From a virus, in IMG/VR virus record IMGVR_UViG_3300050821_002508, positions 1-56,011 of that record: a DNA stretch of 56,011 bases. One strand, 5' to 3'. Shown one piece after another: positions 48,106 to 55,869 of the stretch (the stretch's first letter is position 1; each line of letters starts with the position of its first letter). The translations under genes were made by a program, and so were the position numbers. The notes below the pieces were generated by a model that saw only the letters and a list, made by a program, of their open reading frames with translations, ran no database searches and was not told the DNA's origin.

Positions 48106-48120
48106 CCGTGGAGAGTGAGG

Positions 48121-48345
48121 TTATAGGGTAGGCAGTGTCAATGACCCATCTGCGGGGATACAAAGCCAATAACGTCCTTTTTTGTCCTTATAGGTGGGAA
48201 TATTGGCCGCCGTGAAGGTTCCGTTAACACACCAATCTTGAATTGTTCGGCAAGATCGACCGTAAAATCTTGCTGCGTAGGCTACCGAACGCCATGTAAC
48301 GGGAATTATCGGAGAATTATCGTAGACTGATTTATGAGTGTTCAC
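48121..48345 (-). CDS. Winged-helix/MerR-excisionase-like DNA-binding protein
   Basis: A 74-residue protein: SVAYAARFYGRSCRTIQDWC followed by VNGTFTAANIPTYKDKKGRYWLC gives the helix-turn-helix and wing of excisionase-like modules. It could be a small regulator of late genes or a divergent small terminase-like protein. Its location next to the portal genes is unusual for a regulator. Confidence 0.6.
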   Translation of the reverse strand: MNTHKSVYDNSPIIPVTWRSVAYAARFYGRSCRTIQDWCVNGTFTAANIPTYKDKKGRYWLCIPADGSLTLPTL

Positions 48346-48686
48346 CGCTTTACTTTTGCTAGTGCCGCAAGCTCCATTTCCTTCTGTACGGCCTCGGCTA
48401 TCGCTTCAAAATCGGGCACATCCAACATCTCTAACGCATGGTAGACATCAATCATGCCAGCTTTCTTTAATTCTATCACTTGTGCTCTCAATGCACTCTC
48501 AGACATCGGCCTAATAGAGCCATCCTCCAACCGGATGTCATAATCCTCTGCCGCTTTTGCTGGTTCCCAAACGATCTTATCCGACATATCGGCTGATTTT
48601 TCTTCCGGAGGGTCTTGCTGGTCGTCTGGGGCGGTTTGTTTCAACTTCGCCATCAAACTTGCCATCGCGCCTTGTGGCTGGCTCAT
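48342..48686 (-). CDS. Portal C-terminal-like fragment
   Basis: A 114-residue protein. The C-terminal part, IVWEPAKAAEDYDIRLEDGS followed by IRPMSESALRAQVIELKKAG and MIDVYHALEMLDVPD, looks like the C-terminal helical end of portal proteins. The portal at 48922 ends early without such a region, so the portal may be split. The N-terminal 35 residues are Gln/Pro-rich and different. Confidence 0.5.
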   Translation of the reverse strand: MSQPQGAMASLMAKLKQTAPDDQQDPPEEKSADMSDKIVWEPAKAAEDYDIRLEDGSIRPMSESALRAQVIELKKAGMIDVYHALEMLDVPDFEAIAEAVQKEMELAALAKVKR

Positions 48687-48925
48687 TGTCGTTTTCCTGA
48701 TCTGCGGGATGTTTTCCGATAACCGCCTGCGTCCCGCGCCACCCTACGCGCCGTATCTTCGGCATCCCTGACGGGCAGGCGTGCTGCCTCTCTAACATTC
48801 ACTGTGTCGGTTCGATTTGATCCAGAGTCTCGGTAATCGTTGTCATAGGCAGACTTACGAGCAGCCTCTCTACTTTTGTCACGATTCCGTTCACGATTAA
48901 TCTCCGCCCAAACATCATTACTCAT
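48683..48925 (-). CDS. Highly charged hypothetical protein
   Basis: An 80-residue Arg/Asp-rich protein (VWAEINRERNRDKSREAARK and on), probably disordered or helical. It lies between the two putative portal parts, overlapping both by four bases. Unknown. Confidence 0.5.
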   Translation of the reverse strand: MSNDVWAEINRERNRDKSREAARKSAYDNDYRDSGSNRTDTVNVREAARLPVRDAEDTARRVARDAGGYRKTSRRSGKRQ

Positions 48926-50421
48926 ATCGTCGCCTCACGGACTGCCTTTTTGATCTTTCGATTCGTATAGAAAGTTCTTGGATTCGTCTGGAATTTGCAC
49001 ATCGTATAGAACATTAGTTCTGCGACTTTCTGCACCGAATATGCAAAAAGCCTTGATTTTAGGCGGGTAATCGACTGCGATTGGCTGACCGAAGATTCAA
49101 AAAGGTCCGCGCTGATATTTCCCGCTCCAGGGTTTCCTTGTCTTGACTGTGTAAATCCTTGAAGTTCCTTCTGAAGCTGAAGATATTGCATCGGAAGCTG
49201 AACCATTTGTGCAGGCATCTGCGGGGGGTATTTGAATTCAATTGAGTTTTGAGGAGCGTTCGGGTCAACGACAATTAATTCTCCCGGAAGTCCGCCTATT
49301 GAATCCGCAGTGATCCCCGAAGCTGCGTTAATCACAACCACGGCATTGTTCGTCCGGTAGGCATTCTCGAAGGTCTGCGTCATCAATCGTTCCGAAGCAT
49401 CCTGCAAACTTTTTGTAATCTTCGAGGGAGCAGGTGCCCAAACGGTGTCGTAGGGAGGAAGTGCCCAAACCGGAATAGCAGGCCACATCAAATCAAGGGG
49501 CACCCAACTATCTCCGTCTAGTAAAATAGTTCCTTCACAATCGACGATCATCCGGCCATTGGGATACTTGGGAAGCATTTTCGGAACGGGCATTGAACGC
49601 TTCTCAAATTCCGTCTTTTCGGCTTGTGTCGGTTCTCTGAGCGTCGAATCCTTTGCGTAGAGAATTCTTCGCCGAAGCAGCCCATCAGCATTGTATTGCT
49701 GTCCACCGGGTAATCCCCGAACAGTCACGGACATGGGACCGGGAGGCATTTCAATTCCACCGGCGGGAGGTCCGGCAAGGGCTTCGGACTTGGCTGTTTT
49801 GGGATTTACCGAATCCGAGTGGTCGGGATACCGCATCCTAATTTCATCAAGGTAAACCTGATCTTCAATGACCATCCACGTCCAGTCTTCCGGCCACGGA
49901 CTAATCGGGTCCACATAAATTCCTTGCTGCTTTCGGGCGCGGAGCCATACGTTTCCTTCGCCCTGCCGAGCCAGTGGATCATAACCACCAACAAGGAAGG
50001 ATGTGCCGCTAAATTGCGCGTAAATCTGCGATTGAAGCAGGTAGAAATTGAATCGTTCCTGCTTCCAGTGTTCCTGAAATGCTTTTTCTCTTTGTTCGTC
50101 CCGGCCATCTTTTTTATGGTTAATGTGTACACGGATCGAGGCATCGGTTAAATCAGTGGCATCGGAAAGAAGAAGGACTTGCAGTTGCGGTGCGCGGATT
50201 TGAGGCCGGAAGGTGGGAGTCTTTCTGGTCCTGTCCCTGAGATTGTAGAAATTCAGCGTATCTTCGTCCCAGTTAGGACCGTAAACTTCTCTTCGGGCGT
50301 CCTCGGAGATGCGTAAAAGTTCATCAATTTGCCGGGAACGGAGGTCTTTTTCGGAACCGGAATCAGGAGTGTTTTGTGGCGTGGCACCTTGCGCTGTCCG
50401 AAAAACCGTAAAAGCGGGCAT
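48922..50421 (-). CDS. Portal protein (main part)
   Basis: A 499-residue protein. WLRARKQQGIYVDPISPWPE, VPLDLMWPAIPVWALPPYDT and SLQDASERLMTQTFENAYRT follow the portal wing and stem order, then LQKELQGFTQSRQGNPGAGN and SADLFESSVSQSQSITRLK mark the clip-adjacent helices. It ends rather early (KKAVREATI). Position between terminase and scaffold fits. Confidence 0.8.
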   Translation of the reverse strand: MPAFTVFRTAQGATPQNTPDSGSEKDLRSRQIDELLRISEDARREVYGPNWDEDTLNFYNLRDRTRKTPTFRPQIRAPQLQVLLLSDATDLTDASIRVHINHKKDGRDEQREKAFQEHWKQERFNFYLLQSQIYAQFSGTSFLVGGYDPLARQGEGNVWLRARKQQGIYVDPISPWPEDWTWMVIEDQVYLDEIRMRYPDHSDSVNPKTAKSEALAGPPAGGIEMPPGPMSVTVRGLPGGQQYNADGLLRRRILYAKDSTLREPTQAEKTEFEKRSMPVPKMLPKYPNGRMIVDCEGTILLDGDSWVPLDLMWPAIPVWALPPYDTVWAPAPSKITKSLQDASERLMTQTFENAYRTNNAVVVINAASGITADSIGGLPGELIVVDPNAPQNSIEFKYPPQMPAQMVQLPMQYLQLQKELQGFTQSRQGNPGAGNISADLFESSVSQSQSITRLKSRLFAYSVQKVAELMFYTMCKFQTNPRTFYTNRKIKKAVREATI

Positions 50422-50850
50422 CTACTCTTCGTCCTTGAAATACTCCAAAGGTTTATTCTCGAAATGCGGAAAACCTCGTGATCGTTCGCTATCATAGACA
50501 GCTATGGTAGGACTAGGTTCGCGCACACTTGCTTCGGGATATAAAAAATCAATCTTGAATATATGCCACTTCACCGGAAATCGTTTCAAGAGGAATTTGG
50601 GAAACCACCGCTCTTTTATGGCCTGCCACCAATCGAGAGGATACTTAATTTCCTTAACTCGTTCTCCTGCCACAGTGTTTAGCATTTGCACGACGAGCAT
50701 ATTCATCGTCTGAGGAACAACGGCTTTCAAAGTAGCATTTGGAAGGTTTCTTTCAATCAGAGAATTTTGGTAGAAATAACGCCAAGAGGTTTCTACGGTA
50801 GTTACTTCCGCAGATATTTTATTCGGCACCCTAGTTAACTCTTCCTTCAT
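50422..50850 (-). CDS. Hypothetical protein of the packaging region
   Basis: A 142-residue protein with VETSWRYFYQNSLIERN, YPLDWWQAIKERWFPKFLLK and a basic middle. I recognise the YPLDWWQAxKERWxP phrase from other phages in portal neighbourhoods, without a role. Its start is just after the upstream gene end. Confidence 0.55.
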   Translation of the reverse strand: MKEELTRVPNKISAEVTTVETSWRYFYQNSLIERNLPNATLKAVVPQTMNMLVVQMLNTVAGERVKEIKYPLDWWQAIKERWFPKFLLKRFPVKWHIFKIDFLYPEASVREPSPTIAVYDSERSRGFPHFENKPLEYFKDEE

Positions 50851-51289
50851 TTAGAAAATGCTGCACCTGTTCCATCGCGCTTTCCTGCGTGTTTCCGCCT
50901 TCATCCTTCAGCGATTCCCGAACCTTGAAAATAAGGTCCGCATAATCCTTGGGAGCCATGAAGTTCGGAGCCAGTACGTCGCCAGTAGAAGAAAGTCCAA
51001 TAAGTAGTTTCCTGTCCGCGTGTTCGGCCTTGTTCAAAACGTCCATCCCGAATTGCTTCCAAATCTTGCCCCATACCCCTTTGTCATCTAAGCCTGCGTA
51101 CTCGGCGGAACTGTCCTGAACTTCGTTCCCTTCCCCTCGTTCACTTCCCTCGCTAGGCGGGTCTTCGCGTCGAGTTGTTCTTCGAGTTCCGCTAGTTCCT
51201 CGTCCGACCGGAGCGTTCGGCGCACTACGTCCTGGGTCGCTTGCGTCTCCGCTCGTTGTTGCGGCACTACCTCTTTTGGTCGGAGCCAT
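50831..51289 (-). CDS. Hypothetical protein; start uncertain
   Basis: The frame is open for 152 residues. The well-behaved part (KGVWGKIWKQFGMDVLNKAE and LIFKVRESLKDEGG) lies downstream of 51088. The first 67 codons run in a second frame over the end of the gene at 51088 and are Gly/Ser/Arg-rich, as a shadow frame would be. The real start may be the ATG at 51046. A frameshift link to the upstream gene is another possibility. Confidence 0.5.
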   Translation of the reverse strand: MAPTKRGSAATTSGDASDPGRSAPNAPVGRGTSGTRRTTRREDPPSEGSERGEGNEVQDSSAEYAGLDDKGVWGKIWKQFGMDVLNKAEHADRKLLIGLSSTGDVLAPNFMAPKDYADLIFKVRESLKDEGGNTQESAMEQVQHFLNEGRVN

Positions 51290-51510
51290 GCTTGATTCTC
51301 CGGCGGCACCACCATGATTTTACCGCTGGTGACGCGCACGACAATCTCGGATGTCGAACGGTCGTACTCTATCAGAAGCGCGTGTCCTTTTACAATATCA
51401 TCATACGCAGGGGCGCTAATTCGTATCTCGCCTTGATTCGCAAGAGCCAATGCTACCAGTAACCGGGCTATAGCTTTTGGATCATTTGGGTCAATATCGT
51501 ATCCAGGCAT
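51088..51510 (-). CDS. Hypothetical protein of the packaging region
   Basis: A 140-residue protein starting MPGYDIDPNDPKAIARLLVA. The N-terminal half has VKGHALLIEYDRSTSEIVVR, the C-terminal half a helix (EELAELEEQLDAKTRLA). It shares one base with the terminase stop. Unknown. Confidence 0.6.
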   Translation of the reverse strand: MPGYDIDPNDPKAIARLLVALALANQGEIRISAPAYDDIVKGHALLIEYDRSTSEIVVRVTSGKIMVVPPENQAWLRPKEVVPQQRAETQATQDVVRRTLRSDEELAELEEQLDAKTRLAREVNEGKGTKFRTVPPSTQA

Positions 51511-53246
51511 CAGGCTACCTCTTCCTCTCCATCTTCCCTCGGCGGATTGTCGATCAATCTGGAAACCATCGCAAAATGTTTCTTCATCGCCGCTTCTGGC
51601 TCATATTGCACCACGTCCCCTCGCCCTCTCATCTGCCGGATCGCGTCGGCCATGTCCTGATCTTCCTGTGGTCTAACTGGATTGGGTGATCGAGGAGGAG
51701 CGTATTGCTTTAAGGCAATGTTTCCGAGCATCGCGGCAAATAAAATATCGTCATGGCCCTGTTCGACTTCCGGCCTTACGTCTTTAATCGTACATCGTTC
51801 GATTTGACTGGCAAGCTGTTCATCGAAAATGGTAATACCATAGTCACCATCTGTTCCGGACCCTTCGCGTAAAGAGACACGAAGTTGCTCGAAAAGAACA
51901 GTACGCATATGCCCGGTAGTTTCAAATCCGAACGTCATTCTGCTTTTCGATCCCGCGATTTTATCGTCTTTCCCTTTCCAGAAATAGATGTTGGGATACT
52001 TAAGTCCATCTCTAAGCATCGAAAGAACCGTGTACCCGTAACCACCTGTAAGTTCTGGATTAAGCATTGCTCTGTTGTAATGTCGTCCAATGGAAGCTCC
52101 GTAGGTCGCAAACAGTTCGGGCACACAGTAGGCAGAATATCGTGCGACTTGATGCCCAGTGTTACCATTCCACACGACCATTGCACTAAAATCTCGCCCT
52201 TCGATACCCCTAGCAGCATCCATCCCGGCGTAATAGTAGTCTCCCGGTCTTGGGTCTTCCCAAATGGCGAGGTCGCCTTTGTAGTGCTCTCGGAACTTGA
52301 ATTCACCTTCGAGGGATCGTTCAAGGAATCCGACTGCTTTTGGTTTTCTGACATTTTTCTTTGCCCACCTGACTTCCTCACCCGTGAAAGCAGGGCGTCC
52401 TGAAGCAATGAAACTTTCTTCGGCAGTCGTAGGATATTCCTGGTGGAAAGTATCAATGTTTCCGCCGCATTCCGGGGAGTTGATTTTAAGCCTTCGCCAT
52501 GCGAGTTGCCCCTTCGAGAAACCACGTGCGAGTAATTCTTTTTCCTCTTCATCGGCGGGTGCGTCTTTGGCGAATTCTTCCGGTGCCACGCACGCCGGAT
52601 CATCGGTCCAGCTTAGAAATACTGCTTCCCATTCGCTTCGGCCTTCGGCGGCGTCCCAGTACATATCGTGGAAGACTTCACCTTCGCCTTCCGATCCGTT
52701 CGGAGTAGACTCGATGACTCCAATCGTATTTTTGTGCGTCGAAAGGGCCGGAAGCAGAGAAATAAACGCATCCGGTGAAATCCAGTGGGCTGCTTCCGAA
52801 GCATGAAGCGCAGAGAGAGTAAACCCTCGACCGGAAGTGTCTTTCCCGGCGGTAATAATCTGCATGAGGGCGTCTTGGGTATTATGCGGGAAAGTTAACT
52901 GACGCTCGATCTGCTTGATATTCAAAAATGGCACAGCTGGTAGGAAGTCTTTCGGAACACGAAACAGTTCCTTCGAGGTCTTGAATTCATGCGCCACAAT
53001 CAGGGAGTGAGAGCCGGGAAGAGAGATGCCATGACAAAATAGCAACCCTTCAGTCCATGAGGAACACGTAACACGCCTAGCTTTGTCCACAACTAACCTG
53101 ATTGGTTTGCCTTCATCGAACTGTTTTTGAGCCGCTAGATGGAGTTTCTTCTGATTGAACTTGAAATTAAACGGTACGGATACGTGCGAGTCTCGATCCT
53201 TTATGGGAAGGCGATTGAGGAACTTCTCTACGGCATCAAGATTCAA
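51510..53246 (-). CDS. terL: Terminase large subunit
   Basis: A 578-residue protein. The ATPase domain has an atypical Walker A (KARRVTCSSW, residues 55-64), Walker B ALHASEAAHW (146-155) and an IESTPNG coupling motif (178-184). The nuclease domain carries GMDAARGIEGRDF (341-353) with Asp343 and a late GHDDILFA. This packaging motor cuts and pumps DNA into the head. It overlaps the upstream gene by 11 bases. Confidence 0.93.
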   Translation of the reverse strand: MNLDAVEKFLNRLPIKDRDSHVSVPFNFKFNQKKLHLAAQKQFDEGKPIRLVVDKARRVTCSSWTEGLLFCHGISLPGSHSLIVAHEFKTSKELFRVPKDFLPAVPFLNIKQIERQLTFPHNTQDALMQIITAGKDTSGRGFTLSALHASEAAHWISPDAFISLLPALSTHKNTIGVIESTPNGSEGEGEVFHDMYWDAAEGRSEWEAVFLSWTDDPACVAPEEFAKDAPADEEEKELLARGFSKGQLAWRRLKINSPECGGNIDTFHQEYPTTAEESFIASGRPAFTGEEVRWAKKNVRKPKAVGFLERSLEGEFKFREHYKGDLAIWEDPRPGDYYYAGMDAARGIEGRDFSAMVVWNGNTGHQVARYSAYCVPELFATYGASIGRHYNRAMLNPELTGGYGYTVLSMLRDGLKYPNIYFWKGKDDKIAGSKSRMTFGFETTGHMRTVLFEQLRVSLREGSGTDGDYGITIFDEQLASQIERCTIKDVRPEVEQGHDDILFAAMLGNIALKQYAPPRSPNPVRPQEDQDMADAIRQMRGRGDVVQYEPEAAMKKHFAMVSRLIDNPPREDGEEEVA

Positions 53247-53436
53247 GGGCTTCCTTTATTGGATCGTTAAGCCACCAATATTCCCCGATTTTCAGGACCG
53301 CTAGAAGAATTTCTTCGTTCAAAAACTCGGCACCCTCATCCTTGGTCGCAAGTAGAACCCTTCGTAGCTTCCTCTTTTGAGAGGTAGTCAATTCATGAAT
53401 TACCGAGCGAAGTTCCTGTTTGTGACTATCTTCCAT
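53236..53436 (-). CDS. Small charged protein upstream of terminase
   Basis: A 66-residue helical protein (HKQELRSVIHELTTSQKRKL). Position and size fit a small helper of packaging; it is too short for a usual small terminase but could be a reduced form. Unknown. Confidence 0.5.
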   Translation of the reverse strand: MEDSHKQELRSVIHELTTSQKRKLRRVLLATKDEGAEFLNEEILLAVLKIGEYWWLNDPIKEALES

Positions 53437-53908
53437 CGGTGCCCATCGCCCCGCTGCCCTGTTGCTTGTCGTGGACCCATTGGTTCGCGCACAGTTCCGA
53501 GCAAAAGAAGATTGAACGTCCCAGGCCCGGCCTCTGTTCGTCCTTGATATACATGGTTTTCACCCACCAGGGCATGTCGTTGGGACGTTTACCGCTTACA
53601 TCCTTTTTGCAATGTTCGCAGCGAATGTTTTTCTGATTGTTGATTCGTTCGTTGATGATGTGCGAACCTTCTTCCCAAATTCGTTGCAGGTCAGTCAGAT
53701 ACTCAAGCGACTTTTCGATGCGAAGATCGTGGAAGGGCCTGATCCAATCCTCACGGTCCTGTTTGACTTGCTCCCACCGTATTTGGACGGCCTTGCGCCG
53801 GACTTCGGAGATATGATCGGTTTTCGCCTCGATTTCGGCGGACAGAATGGATTCCTCGGTTGTTTCCTTGCCCTGCAAGCCTTCTTTTAACTTTTCCACT
53901 ACGCCCAT
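53426..53908 (-). CDS. Protein with zinc motif upstream of terminase (small-terminase candidate)
   Basis: A 160-residue protein from the ATG at 53908 (site GGAGG). Its helical N-terminal region (VRRKAVQIRWEQVKQDRED) may bind DNA; CEHCKKDV and FFCSELCANQW near the end make one zinc site. It is one of three candidates for the small terminase role, none certain. Confidence 0.5.
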   Translation of the reverse strand: MGVVEKLKEGLQGKETTEESILSAEIEAKTDHISEVRRKAVQIRWEQVKQDREDWIRPFHDLRIEKSLEYLTDLQRIWEEGSHIINERINNQKNIRCEHCKKDVSGKRPNDMPWWVKTMYIKDEQRPGLGRSIFFCSELCANQWVHDKQQGSGAMGTDGR

Positions 53909-53909
53909 G

Positions 53910-54254
53910 TTACCTCCGCGCTCGCGCTCCACCACCGACGAAACCTCCAAGTAGCGCCATCGTATGATCGGTCATGTCCTGCATCATCGCAGGGGTTAAC
54001 TGTACTCCGAATTTCTCCAGCCGAAAACGCAATTCCTCGAATTCTTCCTTGCAAACAGTTACGACTGTTTCTTCAAGATTCAGGTGTGATTGTTCCTGAC
54101 GGGGAGTGTTGGGGATTTGGACTTCCGGCGGATCGGGAAGGTAGTCTACCTTGACGGTTTCGCGCGGAGGATCGGGAATATCGGGATTGATGCCGAATTG
54201 CTCCATGAGTTCCTTGCGTGCTTTGAGGGCTGGCCTTCGTTCGTGTTCGGTCAC
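53910..54254 (-). CDS. Hypothetical protein of the packaging region
   Basis: A 114-residue protein (MTEHERRPALKARKELMEQF) with a Pro-rich middle and a C-terminal helix (PAMMQDMTDHTMALLGG). Unknown. Overlaps the neighbour by four bases. Confidence 0.55.
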   Translation of the reverse strand: MTEHERRPALKARKELMEQFGINPDIPDPPRETVKVDYLPDPPEVQIPNTPRQEQSHLNLEETVVTVCKEEFEELRFRLEKFGVQLTPAMMQDMTDHTMALLGGFVGGGARARR

Positions 54255-54493
54255 GTAAAGTAGACGGGCTTTTTCTCCCGCGCTCTCCTTGCTTCGGCCT
54301 GCTTGCGAAGTTTTTCTTCCTCGGCCCGAAGTTTACCATGCTTGATGGATTTTGGTTTGGAACATACCCACAGAAGCTCACACGTGCCACATCGAAACGT
54401 CCAGCCATCCTCATTCTCGGAAAGAAGTTTGAGGTCACTACGTTCACAGCCTCGCTTCTTTGTATAATTGGGGCATTTCGGAAACTCAGGCAA
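54251..54493 (-). CDS. Zinc-ribbon/coiled-coil protein
   Basis: An 80-residue protein: CPNYTKKRGCERS near the start and CGTCELLWVC give a four-to-five Cys zinc site, followed by a charged coil (EEEKLRKQAEARRARE). May bind DNA. Unknown. Confidence 0.55.
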   Translation of the reverse strand: MPEFPKCPNYTKKRGCERSDLKLLSENEDGWTFRCGTCELLWVCSKPKSIKHGKLRAEEEKLRKQAEARRAREKKPVYFT

Positions 54494-54899
54494 CCTTTTG
54501 GTACTCCTTAATCCGTTTGGGTATGTCGTTCCGGACGTAAGCCCCTTTTTGTTGCCACTTCCACCAGCAGATGTAACCTTTGTCGGTATGTCGAAAGGGC
54601 ATGGGAGTTCTGCCAGACAGCTTACATCCGATCACGTAGGATTCGTACTGCTTCCGGCAATGGTCGAGAACGATCTTATGATGCTCCTCGGAAAGATTGG
54701 TAAACAGTCCACGGCCAATATCGAATAGTAGATGCCTGACGAATCGTCCATAAGCCCTTGACTTGTGCATATTTTCGACGACCCCAAGCTTGGTCGGAAG
54801 CAGAACCCAATCATCGACAGGGAGTTGCGCGGCGAGAGCGGCTTTCGACATCACGAGGAGAGAGTAAACCCTACCAAGATGGTTGTCAAAGAAATTCAT
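54486..54899 (-). CDS. Hypothetical protein, first gene of the late operon
   Basis: A 137-residue protein with an N-terminal helix, RAYGRFVRHLLFDIGRGLFT, and VLDHCRKQYESYVIGCKL. It starts 38 bases from the divergent sugar cassette. No family is recognised. Being at the head of the late operon it may be regulatory or structural. Confidence 0.5.
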   Translation of the reverse strand: MNFFDNHLGRVYSLLVMSKAALAAQLPVDDWVLLPTKLGVVENMHKSRAYGRFVRHLLFDIGRGLFTNLSEEHHKIVLDHCRKQYESYVIGCKLSGRTPMPFRHTDKGYICWWKWQQKGAYVRNDIPKRIKEYQKVA

Positions 54900-54926
54900 T
54901 GCAAAGCATCTTTGATTGTGTAGAAT
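54899..54926 (+). promoter_or_regulatory. Promoter of the sugar cassette
   Basis: TTGCAA (54899-54904) is followed after 16 bases by TAGAAT (54921-54926), 11 bases before the ATG at 54938. It overlaps the divergent late-operon start, so the two may compete. Confidence 0.6.
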
Positions 54927-54937
54927 CGGAAACCATA

Positions 54938-55105
54938 ATGCTGACGAAAGAACAAATCATCAAGGAACACTACCAGGAAGTAGGTCGGAAGGGCGGCCAA
55001 TCCACCAGCAAGGCGAAAAAGGAAGCCGCCCTTGCCAATCTAGAAAAGGCCCTGCAAAAACGATGGAAGAAGAAAATCAGGCTCCGAAAGATTAAACCCG
55101 AATGA
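54938..55105 (+). CDS. Small basic protein, first gene of the sugar cassette
   Basis: A 55-residue protein (MLTKEQIIKEHYQEVGRKGG) that is Lys-rich and helical, with the KGGQST phrase that recalls small phage DNA-binding peptides. Its stop overlaps the dehydrogenase start. Possibly a leader regulator of the cassette. Confidence 0.6.
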   Translation: MLTKEQIIKEHYQEVGRKGGQSTSKAKKEAALANLEKALQKRWKKKIRLRKIKPE

Positions 55106-55869
55106 GAATCTGTGTATGTGGACTAGGGAAAGTAGGCAAGCCAATTCTGGACATGCTCCGGATGAAGGGTTTCCGGGCAGTCGGATATGACCATAATCCC
55201 GAATTGACCGAAGTTTCACTGGAACAGGCCGTTAAATCCTCTGACGCTTGCATTTTCATCGTCCAAACTCCATCTCTACCAGATGGATCATTCTCAAATG
55301 ATTATTTAGAAGCGGCACTCAAAGCTTTCTCCCTACTTGCTCCGAAAGACTACCTCTACATTGTGACCAGCACGACGGTGCCGGGAAGCTGCGACCAGTT
55401 CCGGGAGATCGTCGGGGACAACATCTGCTATAAACCGGAGTTCATTCGACTCGAATATGTCCGACAGGATTTACTTACTCCTTCATTTATTTTAATCGGC
55501 GAAGGATGTAAGGACGCCGGGGATCGGTGCGAAGCTATCTTCCGGAAAGTCTCGAAAGTCCCGGTAAAGCGAATGTCCTTGGTCGAAGCGGAATTAGCCA
55601 AGATCACACTGAACTGCGCCCTGACTATGAAAATATCGCTCGCTAATCAGTTACACCTTGTCGCACAGAAACTCGGTGCCAATTCGCAAAAGATTATGGA
55701 AGCGGTGGGCTGTGATCCTCGGATCAATTACGAGTATCTTGTTCCAGGCCATCCCTACTCCGGTCCCTGCCTGCCGAGAGACAACTCCATGTTTCAGTTC
55801 GTAGCTCAATCGGTCGGAATAAAGGCTTGGCTATCGGAAGCTGCCGATAAAATCAATGAGGCTCTATGA
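55102..55869 (+). CDS. Nucleotide-sugar (UDP-glucose/GDP-mannose) dehydrogenase-like protein, C-terminally short
   Basis: A 255-residue protein. CGLGKVGKP at 6-14 is the NAD-binding GxGxxG; YKPEFIR is the conserved loop near residue 110; EAELAKITLNCALTMKISLA near 162-181 is the central dimer helix; YSGPCLPRD holds the catalytic Cys at 223. The family normally has a further domain of about 120-150 residues for UDP binding, absent here. It may be a reduced phage enzyme oxidising a sugar nucleotide to the uronic acid, or may have lost activity. It heads the enzyme genes of the glycan cassette. Confidence 0.85.
   Translation: MRICVCGLGKVGKPILDMLRMKGFRAVGYDHNPELTEVSLEQAVKSSDACIFIVQTPSLPDGSFSNDYLEAALKAFSLLAPKDYLYIVTSTTVPGSCDQFREIVGDNICYKPEFIRLEYVRQDLLTPSFILIGEGCKDAGDRCEAIFRKVSKVPVKRMSLVEAELAKITLNCALTMKISLANQLHLVAQKLGANSQKIMEAVGCDPRINYEYLVPGHPYSGPCLPRDNSMFQFVAQSVGIKAWLSEAADKINEAL

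Noticed and set aside
51885-52806. Plus-strand frames of about 170 residues opposite terminase
   Set aside because: Antisense to a fully supported terminase gene, with no ribosome sites or domains.
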